Below are positions 9,076-18,328 of a stretch of DNA of 64,000 nt, one piece after another. Source of the stretch: JBEKTY01 sp049515555 (GTDB lineage Bacteria > Planctomycetota > Planctomycetia > Pirellulales > Thermoguttaceae); assembly GCA_049515555.1 (NCBI GenBank), contig JBEKTY010000016.1, positions 10,570-74,569 of the forward strand, given 5' to 3'. The notes under the pieces are model-generated. The model was not told the origin of the DNA, ran no database searches, and was given only the letters and a program-made list of their open reading frames with translations. Position numbers and translations under genes: made by a program. Within the stretch, counting starts at the first letter, position 1, and each line of letters begins with the position of its first letter.

Positions 9076-9778
9076 CCGTTCCTTTCCTGACGCTGTATCG
9101 ATTGATCCTCGCTCAGGCTGATTTTCCATCCAGAACGCTCCGAGATCGCCATCCCGGAATTCAAGGCGCCGCAAGGCTGTGACGGATACCGGTTCCCGTG
9201 GCAGCCTCACCACGGCAACGCGAGCGGATTTCGCCGCCATCCCGCCCCGCCGATCAACCGGGCACCGGGTCGCCTCCGATTGCATTCCGAGAAGCGGGTA
9301 CGCAGCGTATACGCGATTTGCGGCCACGCTGTCAGGACACGGCCAGATCAGGCCGACATTGCCGAGGGTACCCGTTCGACCGCCTGGGTAATTTGGGGGC
9401 GGTTCCGCGTCAGAAGGCGAAGGGCACGCCTGGGGATGAACGACGGGAAGCTGCTGAAGACGCTGGCGATGGCAACGACGGATAAGGAAACAGCGGCGTA
9501 AGGACTTAATCAGCGGAAGGGTCATGCCTCTGCTTTGCCCTCTTCAGGCCCTTCTGCCAAGGAGATCGGGGGCAGTCGGCACTTCGTCGATGCCCGTGCG
9601 GGAGACTCCAAGAGGGAATACTGTGCATCCTGCCGCCAGGCGGCCCTCCGCCCAGACGCATGACGTTCCAATCCCTCGCCGGCGGCAGGGGACTTACTTG
9701 ACGTCGATTTCCAGGCGATAAACAATGGGACCGGTGCGGTCCTTCTCCGAGATACCCTTGCCCCCGGTTATACCATCG
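9076..9778. other. 700-base stretch without a convincing gene
   Basis: Several overlapping frames exist here on both strands, but none has a credible start signal, signal peptide or known motif, and they differ from the neighbouring genes in composition. The last 60 bases carry the promoter-proximal region of the GH42-like gene at 9779. It may be a decayed gene; I cannot identify one. Confidence 0.4.
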
Positions 9779-12103
9779 ATGAAGTACAGTCTTACGTTCA
9801 TCGCAATCTGTGTTCTGGAGTCCGCCGGCGTAATGGCCGCGGAGCCGGCGACTGTCACGGTGGGCCTGCACAACGGGCGGCCGACGCTCCTGATCAACGG
9901 CCGGCCGAATCCGTTGCCCAGCTATAGCCTGCCGGGCCATTTCTGGGACACTCGGTTGGTCCAGCGCACTACGCCGCGGTTTGCGCAGCATCGCATGGGG
10001 GCGTACTTCCTCTGCCTGCCGCGTGCCAAGGACCTGGACGATTTCTTCGCCACGCCCTTCTGGGACGGCGACCGTATCAGCAGCGCGCCCTTGCACCCGT
10101 CGCTGTTCTCGCTGCAGCAGCAGGTGGACCTGATTTCGGCGGGCGATAAGGAGGCGTGGCTGATCGTTCGTCTCGGCATTTACGAGCCCGCCAGTTGGCG
10201 CAAGCTGCATCCGGACCAATTGGTAGTCAACGACCGTGGCGACGTGCTGCAGACCCCGTCGCTGGCCTCCGATCTGTACTGGGACGCGGCGGCCCGATAT
10301 TGCGACGCGGTGATCGAACACTGCGAAGGCCAGCCGTGGGCGTCGAGGGTGATCGGCTATGCGAATTTTCACCGCCTCGAAGGGACGCACGAGCCGCTGA
10401 TCTTCAACTGGATGTTCGACCACGGCCCCATGATGACCGCCCGCTGGCGACGATTCCTTCAGGAGAAGTACCGAACGGTCGAGGCGTTGCGCGCCGCGCA
10501 CGGCGATCCGAAGTTGACCTTCGGCAATGCGGCGGTCCCCTGCGACCGGCTGCGCGGCCCCGTGCCGCAGGTGTCGGCCTTGCTTTATTGGCAGAACGCC
10601 GCCGAGAACCAGGCGTTGCGCGATTACCTTCTGTTGACGCGCGACCTGTTCCACGCGGGCTACTGCAAGGTGGCGGCGGCCACGCAACAGGCGTGCGACC
10701 GCCTGCACCGCAAGCGTCTGCTGGTCTATGACGCCCTGAAGCAGACTATGCTCGGCTGGAACAACATCGGCTATTTCGACGATAAGTCGCCGTGGCCGCT
10801 GATCTACCCCGACCTGATGGCCGGTTCCGGGCACATGCAGGTCGCGTTGCTGATGGACGTGCCGGGCATGGATGGCCTGATCACGCCGCACGACTACCAG
10901 GCCCGCGGCGTCGGGGGGGTCTGCGAGCCCGAGGGGATCGTCGATTCCGTCGTGCTCCGCGGCAAGTATTTCCTCTCGGAGATGGATACGCGCACCTACG
11001 GCGGCAAGGACCATCACGGCCGCTCGGACAACGACAGGCAGTTCGCCGCCGTGACTTGGCGCAACTTCGCCACGGCGCTCACCCGGGGCTTCAACTCGTA
11101 CTGGATGGACCTGCACGAGGACTGGTTTGTCAACGATGCCATGCACAGGATCATCGACCGCCAGGTAGAAGTGATCCGGCAGTCGCTCGGTTTCCCGCAC
11201 GAGACCATGCCCGGCATCGCCATGGTGCTGGACGACCAGGCCGTGCTGGAGACCAACGGGTCGGGCAATTTCGACAACGAAGCGGTGATGACCGAGTGGA
11301 AGACGGGCATGGCCCGCTGCGGGGTACCGGCGCGGATCTACCTGCTGGAAGACCTGCGCCTGCCGAACTTCCCCAAGCACCGGGTTTATTATTTCCCCAA
11401 CTTGTTCCGCGTGGACGCCGCGCGATTGGCGTTGCTGAAGGAAAAGGTCTTTCGCGACGGCAACGTGGTGTTGTGGGGGCCAGGCTCGGGCATTTCCGAC
11501 GGGAAGAAGCTCGGCCCGCAGTCGGCAGCCCTGCTCACCGGGTTCCAGTTCGAGTACCTGCCGACCAGCTACATGCACCGCGTGCAGGTGCAGGACTTCG
11601 CCCATCCCATCACGGCCGACTTGAAGGCCGACGCGTTGATCGGCGGGCCGCTGGCCTACGGGCCGCTACTGTTCCCCAAGGACGGACGCTCGCTCGGCAT
11701 GGCATGGACCAAGCAAGGGCGGAACTACTCCGGCCTGGCCGTCAAGATGTTCGGCAAGGGCGCTCGCGGGGTGAACTCGTGCAGCACGTCGGAGCTGGGG
11801 CCGGGCGATTGGGCATCGGTGTTTACCACCGCGGTCCCCATCCCGGCCGACGTGTGGCGCGGCCTGGCCCGACTGGCCCGCGCCCACGTGTACTGCGAAA
11901 CGAACGACGTCGTGATGGCCGATTCCAGCGTGGTCGGCCTGCACTCGATCCAATCCGGGCGCAAGCGGATCTGCTTGCCGGGGCAGTACAAGATCACGGA
12001 CCTGATCTCGGGCAAGCCCTGGTCGGAGCGATCGGATCGCATCGAGTTCGACCTCGAGGCCCCGGAAACCCGCCTGTTTCTGCTTCAATCGGCAACACCG
12101 TAA
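9779..12103 (+). CDS. Secreted GH42-like putative glycoside hydrolase
   Basis: The 774-residue product has a signal peptide (MKYSLTFIAICVLESAGVMAA) and then a long alpha/beta barrel-type region. Phrases such as WLIVRLGIYEPASWRKLHPD, VIGYANFHRLEGTHEP, WRRFLQEKYRTVEALRAAHG and ALTRGFNSYWMDLHEDWF recall beta-galactosidase-type GH42 proteins. The segment from about residue 470 (YYFPNLFRVDAARLALLKEK... NVVLWGPGSGISDG) resembles the trimerisation/glutamine-amidotransferase-like domain that follows the barrel in GH42. A Glu in RLEGTHE might be the acid/base, but I cannot assign the pair confidently. The frame is open to 9725; ATG 9779 fits the signal peptide. It is the first large gene of the plus-strand run. 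A different glycosidase family is possible. Confidence 0.7.
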   Translation: MKYSLTFIAICVLESAGVMAAEPATVTVGLHNGRPTLLINGRPNPLPSYSLPGHFWDTRLVQRTTPRFAQHRMGAYFLCLPRAKDLDDFFATPFWDGDRISSAPLHPSLFSLQQQVDLISAGDKEAWLIVRLGIYEPASWRKLHPDQLVVNDRGDVLQTPSLASDLYWDAAARYCDAVIEHCEGQPWASRVIGYANFHRLEGTHEPLIFNWMFDHGPMMTARWRRFLQEKYRTVEALRAAHGDPKLTFGNAAVPCDRLRGPVPQVSALLYWQNAAENQALRDYLLLTRDLFHAGYCKVAAATQQACDRLHRKRLLVYDALKQTMLGWNNIGYFDDKSPWPLIYPDLMAGSGHMQVALLMDVPGMDGLITPHDYQARGVGGVCEPEGIVDSVVLRGKYFLSEMDTRTYGGKDHHGRSDNDRQFAAVTWRNFATALTRGFNSYWMDLHEDWFVNDAMHRIIDRQVEVIRQSLGFPHETMPGIAMVLDDQAVLETNGSGNFDNEAVMTEWKTGMARCGVPARIYLLEDLRLPNFPKHRVYYFPNLFRVDAARLALLKEKVFRDGNVVLWGPGSGISDGKKLGPQSAALLTGFQFEYLPTSYMHRVQVQDFAHPITADLKADALIGGPLAYGPLLFPKDGRSLGMAWTKQGRNYSGLAVKMFGKGARGVNSCSTSELGPGDWASVFTTAVPIPADVWRGLARLARAHVYCETNDVVMADSSVVGLHSIQSGRKRICLPGQYKITDLISGKPWSERSDRIEFDLEAPETRLFLLQSATP

Positions 12104-12600
12104 CCGTCGGCAATGAAATTCTTGCCAAGGCGAACCATTTTGAGCCAAAGCGGCGGCCGCTTGACCAACGGTATGGCGCTGGCGAACACCTGCGGGGCGC
12201 CCTGCGACGACGCGCCGGGCACTCGGGAGAGCCAACCGACCGTGTTCTCCTTGGCCTTGAAGAACAGGCTTGTCATGGGGCCGTCGGCGGCGTCGCCCGT
12301 GCGGACCATCATGCCCGCGGTCGAGTCACTTTCACCGGTGAAGTCGGCCAGGCGTGCCACGATTTGGAAGTCGCCCGCCTCACGTGCGACGTGGACGAAA
12401 TAGACATTGTCCTTGCCCTTGACGTTGAGCCCTTCACCCGCGCCGGTTATCTGCATGGTCGTTCCGTCCCAGGTATCGCTGCCTGTCGGGCAAGGCGTGC
12501 CAATGCCGGCGCCTTGCCAAGCGTCGGCGGCACGTGCGAAGCTGGCAGCCACGACAAGCGTGGCCAAAACATGGAAGATGACAATCGTTTTGCTCATCAT
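12085..12600 (-). pseudogene. Truncated secreted DUF1349/LamG-like jelly-roll protein
   Basis: The frame starts with MMSKTIVIFHVLATLVVAASF, a clear signal peptide with AAGGAT upstream. It continues as a beta-sandwich of the DUF1349 type: GSDTWDGTTMQITGAG, DFQIVARLADFTGESDSTAG and PLWLKMVRLGKNF. In intact relatives the last phrase is followed by a further 50 or so residues (xAYKSxDGxxW). Here the frame ends eight residues later, in DNA that overlaps the 3' end of the convergent GH42-like gene by 19 bases. I therefore read it as a C-terminally truncated gene. A functional short version cannot be excluded. Confidence 0.6.
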
Positions 12601-13066
12601 GGCGATCCTTTCCTCCGGCGGAGTATCTACGGACGGCGGAGTATCTACGGAGTCTAGCGTAGGCCATGCACCGCTTCAAGCGTGGCGGCTCCCAAACTTG
12701 ATTCGCAGTTCCGTGAGAGGATGCTGGACAGCAATTCGGGACGGGCCGCGCGGCAATGGGAGACAAAAGCGCGGCCGAGGGCTTCAAAGAGCCGGGGATT
12801 TGTGGCACGTCGCCAGAGTGGTTACAATGGCCAAGTGGGCCCGGGAACGATTCCCCAATTCCACCGCAACGCGTGGCATGCCGTCTCGTTCCAGACAAAC
12901 GCCGATCGCATGGACCTTCCCGTGCTGAAGTGCGGCGTCGATGGCATGGAACTGTATTCCAGGCCAACGTCCGCACCCGCAACTGTGCACGTTACGCCGG
13001 GCGTGATTCCCATGATTGGCTCCAGCTATGACCCGAGAAACACTTGACAAGAACAGGGGAAGAAGC
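12601..13066. other. Intergenic region with an 18-bp tandem duplication
   Basis: About 465 bases lie between the truncated DUF1349-like gene and the esterase/fucosidase gene. The one clear structure is an 18-base unit, CGGCGGAGTATCTACGGA, repeated exactly twice in tandem at 12616-12633 and 12634-12651, just upstream of the minus-strand start at 12600. Open frames on both strands show no known motif. Confidence 0.55.
12616..12651. repeat. Two tandem copies of an 18-bp unit
   Basis: The unit CGGCGGAGTATCTACGGA occurs twice back to back with no mismatch. It lies 16 to 51 bases upstream of the ATG at 12600 on the minus strand, so it could affect expression of that gene. It may equally be a neutral slippage product. 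Confidence 0.8.
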
Positions 13067-15448
13067 ATGGGGAACCGAAAGCACCGTTTAACGAAATCGA
13101 CGCTCTCGGCAGGGCCGGCCGTTGCTCTTGTGCTATTGGCCGTGACAGCCTGTTCGGCCCTGGCACAGGAGAAAGCTCCTCCCAAGCCGAAGCAGGCCAA
13201 GAAGGGGCTTTTGAAGGTCTTCATCCTGGCAGGCCAGTCAAACATGCTGGGCTATGGAATCGTCTCGGAGAAGGACAAGTCGGGCCACGAGCTGAAAGGA
13301 ACCCTGGCGTGGATGTTGAAGGACCCGGCGAAGGCGCCACTGATCACGCATCTCTTCGACGCCCAAGGCGCCCCGGCGGTTCGTGAGGATGTATGGGTAG
13401 ACAACGTCGGTCGTTTTCCGAACCCGAACCGAGGCGCGCTCCGCTTGGGCTACGGTTGCAATGACGAGAACTTCGGCCCCGAGCTGGGCTTCGGCATGGT
13501 GCTTGGGGATGCGTCGTTGAACCAGGTCTTGATCATCAAGACGGCCTGGGGCGGTCGCAGCCTGTACAAGGATTTCCGTCCGCCAAGCTCCGGCGGCACC
13601 GTGGGCCCGACCTACCTCCAGATGATCAAGGCAATCAAAGAATCGTTGGCGAACCTGAAGACCAGATTCCCCAGCTACGACGGCGGTGAATACGAACTGT
13701 CGGGTTTTGTCTGGTGGCACGGGTGGAACGATCACATCGACGCCTGCAACCACGAATACGAGCGCGGCCCGGCGGAGTACGAACAGAACCTCGCGAACCT
13801 CGTGCATGACGTTCGGAACGATCTGGGCGCGCCGAATCTGCCCTTTGTGATCGGCGAGTTCCTGGGCCCCTACGGCAGAGGTTGCGCGAGCGTCCATCCT
13901 CATGCGAACACGATCCGCAAGGCCCAAGCCGCGGTGGCAGCGCGGCCCGAGTTCCACGGCACGGTCGCTTTCGTGCCCACGCATGATCTCGGCGTTCCCA
14001 AGGAAGAGTCGCCGGGACCCTGGGAGCCGCATCACGAATTCCGCAGCGCCGAGACCTATTACCTCGTGGGCGAGGCCTTGGGCAAGGCGATGAAAACGCT
14101 GCTGGCCGGCGGCGCGCGAGCCGCTGATCAGCCCACGGCGTCTCTCCCGTCAATCGCTGCGTCGCTCTCACCGGTCGATATGCGAAAGCGGGCCGAGGAG
14201 CTCAAGTCGCTGAAATGGGGCATGTTCATTTGCTGGTCGTTCAGCACCTTCTCCGGCAAGGAGTGGACGCCCGGCGTGAAAGATGCGGCGTTCTTCAAGG
14301 CTACCGGCTGCGATACCGATCAGTGGGCCCGCACGGCCAAGGAGGCCGGCATGGGCTATATCCTCTTTCTCACGAAACACCACGACGGCTTCTGTCTCTG
14401 GGACACGAAGACCACCGATCGCAAGGTGACCAAGGCCCCGTTGGGCCGCGACGTGCTGGCCGAGCTGCGCAAGAGCTGCGACAAGTATGGCATCAAGCTC
14501 GCCCTGTATTTCTCCGAGGGCGATTGGACCTTCCCCGCTGCTCGCGACGGCCAAGGCGGCGGCACTGGCCAGGCTCCCGAGACGGTCAAGGCTCAGCTCA
14601 AGGAACTGTGCACGCTCTACGGCCCCATCGAGTTCTTCTGGATGGATTGTGCCGCCGGGCACTCGGGCATCACCCACAAGGAGTTGAACGCCTGGGTGAA
14701 GGGTTTTCAGCCGGGGTGTTTTGTCGGCTGCAACGGCGGCCGCCCGGGCGATGGAACCGACTTGCGGGCCGGCGAGATGGCACATCCCGGACCGGTCAAG
14801 GACTTTCTTGTCGGCGAATTCACCTATCCAATCCTGCCCCCGCACGAGGGCGGCGCCATGTGGTTCTACTCGCTGCCCAAGCACGACACTCTCTGCATTC
14901 CGGCCGCCACGATCTATCGCGAATACCACGGGGCGGTAAAGCACGGCAACATCTTTTCGCTCGACGTGGGGCCCGACTACGCCGGCAAGCTCCGGGCGAT
15001 CGATGTGGAGACGCTGCGCAAGGTCGGCGAGATGATCCGCACGCCGCCCCCCGACCCTCCGCCGGCCCTGAGCGAGGGCAAGTCGGCCCGCGCATCCAGC
15101 ACATGGGGCCCCGGCTACGAAGCCGACAAAGCCTTCGACGGCGACGAGTCGACTCGTTGGGGCGCGGCACCGAACTCGCGCAGCGGCTGGCTCGAAGTCG
15201 ATTTGGGCAAGGAAACCCGGATCGGCCGGGCGGTAATCATGGAACTCGGCTATCACCGCACCCAGGAGTTCATCATCGAGTTCAAGCAGGGTGACGTTTG
15301 GAAGGAACTGCGCCGCGGCACGACAATCGCCGGCCCGCGGGTATTTGACTTCCCGCCGCTCACGGCCCGCTATGTTCGCCTGAATATCCTCAAGGCCAGC
15401 GAGGTGCCCACGATCGAAGAGTTCCAGATCTTTGGGCCAACGAAGTAG
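13067..15448 (+). CDS. Fusion of SGNH carbohydrate esterase, GH29 alpha-L-fucosidase and F5/8C domain
   Basis: The 793-residue secreted product joins three units. After a signal peptide, residues about 48-345 are an SGNH/CE6-like sialate O-acetylesterase-type domain. It has the nucleophile motif GQSNM (Ser58), WWHGWND in mid-domain, and a plausible catalytic His in EPHHEFRSAE. Residues about 375-660 are a GH29 fucosidase: MFICWSFSTFSG, LTKHHDGFCLWDT and EFFWMD, whose Asp527 is the expected nucleophile. Residues about 668-793 form an F5/8 type C (CBM32-like) domain (ASSTWGPGYEADKAFDGDESTRWG). Between the first two, the sequence ARAADQPT looks like the tail of a signal peptide, as though two secreted genes fused. 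It overlaps no neighbour; its stop lies 13 bases before the next start. It probably deacetylates and defucosylates a glycan. Confidence 0.88.
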   Translation: MGNRKHRLTKSTLSAGPAVALVLLAVTACSALAQEKAPPKPKQAKKGLLKVFILAGQSNMLGYGIVSEKDKSGHELKGTLAWMLKDPAKAPLITHLFDAQGAPAVREDVWVDNVGRFPNPNRGALRLGYGCNDENFGPELGFGMVLGDASLNQVLIIKTAWGGRSLYKDFRPPSSGGTVGPTYLQMIKAIKESLANLKTRFPSYDGGEYELSGFVWWHGWNDHIDACNHEYERGPAEYEQNLANLVHDVRNDLGAPNLPFVIGEFLGPYGRGCASVHPHANTIRKAQAAVAARPEFHGTVAFVPTHDLGVPKEESPGPWEPHHEFRSAETYYLVGEALGKAMKTLLAGGARAADQPTASLPSIAASLSPVDMRKRAEELKSLKWGMFICWSFSTFSGKEWTPGVKDAAFFKATGCDTDQWARTAKEAGMGYILFLTKHHDGFCLWDTKTTDRKVTKAPLGRDVLAELRKSCDKYGIKLALYFSEGDWTFPAARDGQGGGTGQAPETVKAQLKELCTLYGPIEFFWMDCAAGHSGITHKELNAWVKGFQPGCFVGCNGGRPGDGTDLRAGEMAHPGPVKDFLVGEFTYPILPPHEGGAMWFYSLPKHDTLCIPAATIYREYHGAVKHGNIFSLDVGPDYAGKLRAIDVETLRKVGEMIRTPPPDPPPALSEGKSARASSTWGPGYEADKAFDGDESTRWGAAPNSRSGWLEVDLGKETRIGRAVIMELGYHRTQEFIIEFKQGDVWKELRRGTTIAGPRVFDFPPLTARYVRLNILKASEVPTIEEFQIFGPTK

Positions 15449-15460
15449 GAGACCGTGAAA

Positions 15461-18247
15461 ATGATTCGCCACAGCCATCGGCGCTGGGGATTGCTTTGCG
15501 TCTTGTTGGCCGGCACGGCCGCGTGCGACGCCGCCACGTTTGAAGTCGAGGGGCGGCAGGTGCGCGTCGATTCCCGGCGGTTCGCGGTGGTGATCGACGG
15601 GCTGGCGGTGACGCGCATTGAGAACAAGTTGACGGGCGAGGTGTATGCCCGCCCTCCGGCGGAGTCTTCCGCCCCGTCGCCGGCGCTGGCCACGATGCTG
15701 GGCGAGCAGGGCGTGGCGGTGGAGTCGTTGCGCCCGGCCGTGCCGGTGAAGCGATTCGGCTTGAGCTCGCGGACGCGGGTGACCGTGACGCGGGAAGCCG
15801 ACGGCGTCGTGATGAGCTACAGGGGACTGGTGTACGGCCAAGGCGAGAGCGCCGAATTCGCTCCCGACATGGCGATCCATCTGCGAATCGCGGTGGACCC
15901 CCGCACGGAAGACCTCGTTGTTTCGCCGGAGGTCAAGGGGAACATCGAATTGGTGCACCAGGTCCGCGACCGGGGCGTGCTGCGCAACTCCCTGCACGTG
16001 CTGAACCTGGCCGACGACCTGAGAATGGTCGTTCCCACCAACGATGGCAAGATCTTCGCGGCCGGCGCCGCGGCGGAGTGGGAGAAGTCGCCCGCGCGCT
16101 GGAGTTGGCCCATGTCCTGGGAGGCGGCCCTCGTGATCGCGGAGAGCGACCGCGGCTGCTTCGGGATCTGGGCCGACGAGCCGCTGTTGAAATACGGCCG
16201 CCACCTGAGCCTTGCGCGGAGCAGCCGCCGCTGGCACGCCGGAATCGAGTTCGAGACGTCCGACATGATTTACCGCTGCGACGAGATCAAGAATGCGTCG
16301 TGGCGGCTCAACGTGTTCCAGGGCTACTGGGCCAAGGCCGCCGAGCGCTACCGCTCCCAGATGGTGGACCAGTGGAAGATGAAGCCGCTGTCGGAGCAGT
16401 CGCCGGCCTGGGCCGACAAGGTGCGAATCATGCTTGCCTCGTATTCGGGGAACATCGAGGAGCACGCCAAGCTCGCGCCGCGCGACACGATGGCCGCTTT
16501 CACGAGCCAGGGTTGGCTCCGCGGCTGGAACGACGGCAGCATGCACAAGAAGGGCGAGAACTACCACCCCAATTGGCCGCTGGACAATCCGGTGCGATGG
16601 GAGGGCGTCGACGGGTTCGACAAGACCGCCAGGACGCTCGAGGGCCTCGGCATACACGTCTTCCCATATACCAACGCGGTGATCATCGAGACCGAGAAAC
16701 ATCCCTGGGTCGGGAGCAAGATCGGCGACCGGCACTTCTGGGCGTGGCGCATCTGGCAGCGCTTTTACCCGGAGCTGTGCCTGGACGTCGTGCGGCGCTA
16801 CGGAGTGAGCGGCATTTACGAAGACTGTTCGTGGGTGCACGGCCGGCACCTGTGGGGCGAGCCCGACGGCGACAACTGGTACAACGGTTCCGTCAAGATG
16901 CGGGAGTACTTCCGTCAGTTGATGCCGCAGGTCGCCCTGATGGGCGAGCGGAACAACGAGATCACGGCCCGCGGCCAGCAGTTTGCGCTTGGTTGGGTGA
17001 CTTCGGACGCCAACGCCCATCCCATCTGCGCCTACCTCTTCGAGCCTTTCATCCAGATGTACAACCTGGCCTCCGACGCCCACGCCTACGACGCCGAGGA
17101 CATCCGCGGCTTCACCGTCACCAATTGGATGGAAGGCAACATCCTCGGCGGGATGCAGGAGGATCTGATGATCCGCAAGCGAGGAATCGTGTTTGCGACC
17201 GACCAGTTGAAGAGCTACTGGCCGGACACCTGGGACCCGCGGGTGATGCACTACTTCAAGGGCCGGAGCGGAACGGAGTACCGCTTCGTGCGGGACCGCG
17301 GCACGCGGTTCGTTCGCGTTTCCGGCGGCCGCGAAGAGACCATCTACTGGCGGGTCAAGGGAGTGGCGGCCGCAGCCGCGCCCGGCAGCGGCATCGAGGG
17401 CTGGGTGGGCTACGACCGCGATCGGATCCTCGGATTGAACCCGGCCCGTTTGTACGTGCTGGTGGAGAACGCCGAGCGGCCTCCGGCGGTGATCAGCAGC
17501 GTGCCCGAGGGATTTGCCATCGGACGGACCGTGGTCCGCGACGGCTATTGGCTCGTGCATCTCGACACGCTGGAGCGGCTTAAGGCGGTGCCGGCGCCCG
17601 ACGCCCCCGAGGAACCCGCGAAACGATCGCTACAGGTCGTCCGCGTCCGGGCCGGCAAGCCGGTGACATTCCTGGGCGTGGAGCGGGCCGCCGACGTCGG
17701 CGGCGGCGAATATGAGCTGACCATCGCTCTGCCCGGCGGCTTCGCCGCCGTGTGGGGCGAGCAGGCCACGGCCGTCTCCGCGGCCAAACCCGCGTACCTC
17801 GGCGAGCTGCCCGCGAAAGTGACCTTGCAGCGCATCAGTTCCGGAATGCTTTGCGAGCGGCACTCGTCGTTCTCGGAGAAAGGTCGCGGGAGCATCGTGC
17901 ACGTTCCCGGCGCGGGCCTTGGCGCCGAGGCGTCGGTCACCTGGCTCCTCGCACTGCCGAAGACGCCGCTGCGCTGCATGTTCACCTACGGCGCCGCCCA
18001 CGGCTACGGCGACGGCGCGAACTACATGGTGCGAGTCAACGGCCGGACGTTGTGGAAGAAATACTTCAACGAGACGGCCGACGATCCCAAGGACGCCGCC
18101 GCCCACAAGGGGCGTCCCCCAATCGCCGACGCCGTCGACCTGTCGGCCTACGCCGGCCAGACCGTCGTCCTGGAATTGGCGACGAACGGGCATTACTCCG
18201 GCGGCAGCGACATCATGCGTTGGACGGAACCGCGACTCGACCGATGA
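15461..18247 (+). CDS. Secreted DUF6259-like putative glycoside hydrolase
   Basis: The 928-residue product has a signal peptide (MIRHSHRRWGLLCVLLAGTAACDAA). A beta-sandwich (to about residue 300) is followed by a TIM-barrel-like region: KVRIMLASYSGNIEEHAK, LEGLGIHVFPYTNAVIIE, RYGVSGIYEDCSW and RQLMPQVALMGERNNEI. The organisation matches the DUF6259 glycosidase-like family. Acidic residues in GIYEDCSWVHG and LMGERNNEI sit where catalytic residues are expected. The C-terminal ~130 residues resemble a carbohydrate-binding beta-sandwich. GTG 15455 is in frame, but ATG 15461 has AGGAG (15447-15451), overlapping the stop codon of the fucosidase gene, at a better spacing, so the two genes are probably translationally coupled. 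Confidence 0.75.
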   Translation: MIRHSHRRWGLLCVLLAGTAACDAATFEVEGRQVRVDSRRFAVVIDGLAVTRIENKLTGEVYARPPAESSAPSPALATMLGEQGVAVESLRPAVPVKRFGLSSRTRVTVTREADGVVMSYRGLVYGQGESAEFAPDMAIHLRIAVDPRTEDLVVSPEVKGNIELVHQVRDRGVLRNSLHVLNLADDLRMVVPTNDGKIFAAGAAAEWEKSPARWSWPMSWEAALVIAESDRGCFGIWADEPLLKYGRHLSLARSSRRWHAGIEFETSDMIYRCDEIKNASWRLNVFQGYWAKAAERYRSQMVDQWKMKPLSEQSPAWADKVRIMLASYSGNIEEHAKLAPRDTMAAFTSQGWLRGWNDGSMHKKGENYHPNWPLDNPVRWEGVDGFDKTARTLEGLGIHVFPYTNAVIIETEKHPWVGSKIGDRHFWAWRIWQRFYPELCLDVVRRYGVSGIYEDCSWVHGRHLWGEPDGDNWYNGSVKMREYFRQLMPQVALMGERNNEITARGQQFALGWVTSDANAHPICAYLFEPFIQMYNLASDAHAYDAEDIRGFTVTNWMEGNILGGMQEDLMIRKRGIVFATDQLKSYWPDTWDPRVMHYFKGRSGTEYRFVRDRGTRFVRVSGGREETIYWRVKGVAAAAAPGSGIEGWVGYDRDRILGLNPARLYVLVENAERPPAVISSVPEGFAIGRTVVRDGYWLVHLDTLERLKAVPAPDAPEEPAKRSLQVVRVRAGKPVTFLGVERAADVGGGEYELTIALPGGFAAVWGEQATAVSAAKPAYLGELPAKVTLQRISSGMLCERHSSFSEKGRGSIVHVPGAGLGAEASVTWLLALPKTPLRCMFTYGAAHGYGDGANYMVRVNGRTLWKKYFNETADDPKDAAAHKGRPPIADAVDLSAYAGQTVVLELATNGHYSGGSDIMRWTEPRLDR

Positions 18248-18328
18248 CAGGGACGCCACGGCCAATCCGTGCCGCGTCCGGCACTATCGTAACGGCTGGA
18301 GCCCGTGAGACTTTGTTGTCCGAGGTGA

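Noticed and set aside
8902..9525. 207-codon minus-strand frame across the small lysine-rich protein
   Set aside because: No start signal; its hydrophobic end is merely the complement of the Lys-rich run.
9506..11605. Long open frame on the minus strand opposite the GH42-like gene
   Set aside because: High-GC DNA gives long antisense frames. This one lacks a start signal and any motif, and the plus-strand frame has a signal peptide and family features.
12682..13047. 121-codon frame before the esterase/fucosidase gene
   Set aside because: No ribosome binding site, no homologous phrase and no signal peptide; it reads into the start of the next gene.
14168..17560. 1,130-codon antisense frame opposite the fucosidase and DUF6259-like genes
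   Set aside because: It spans two clear coding genes on the other strand, is rich in His/Arg/Gly as expected for a shadow, and shows no domain.
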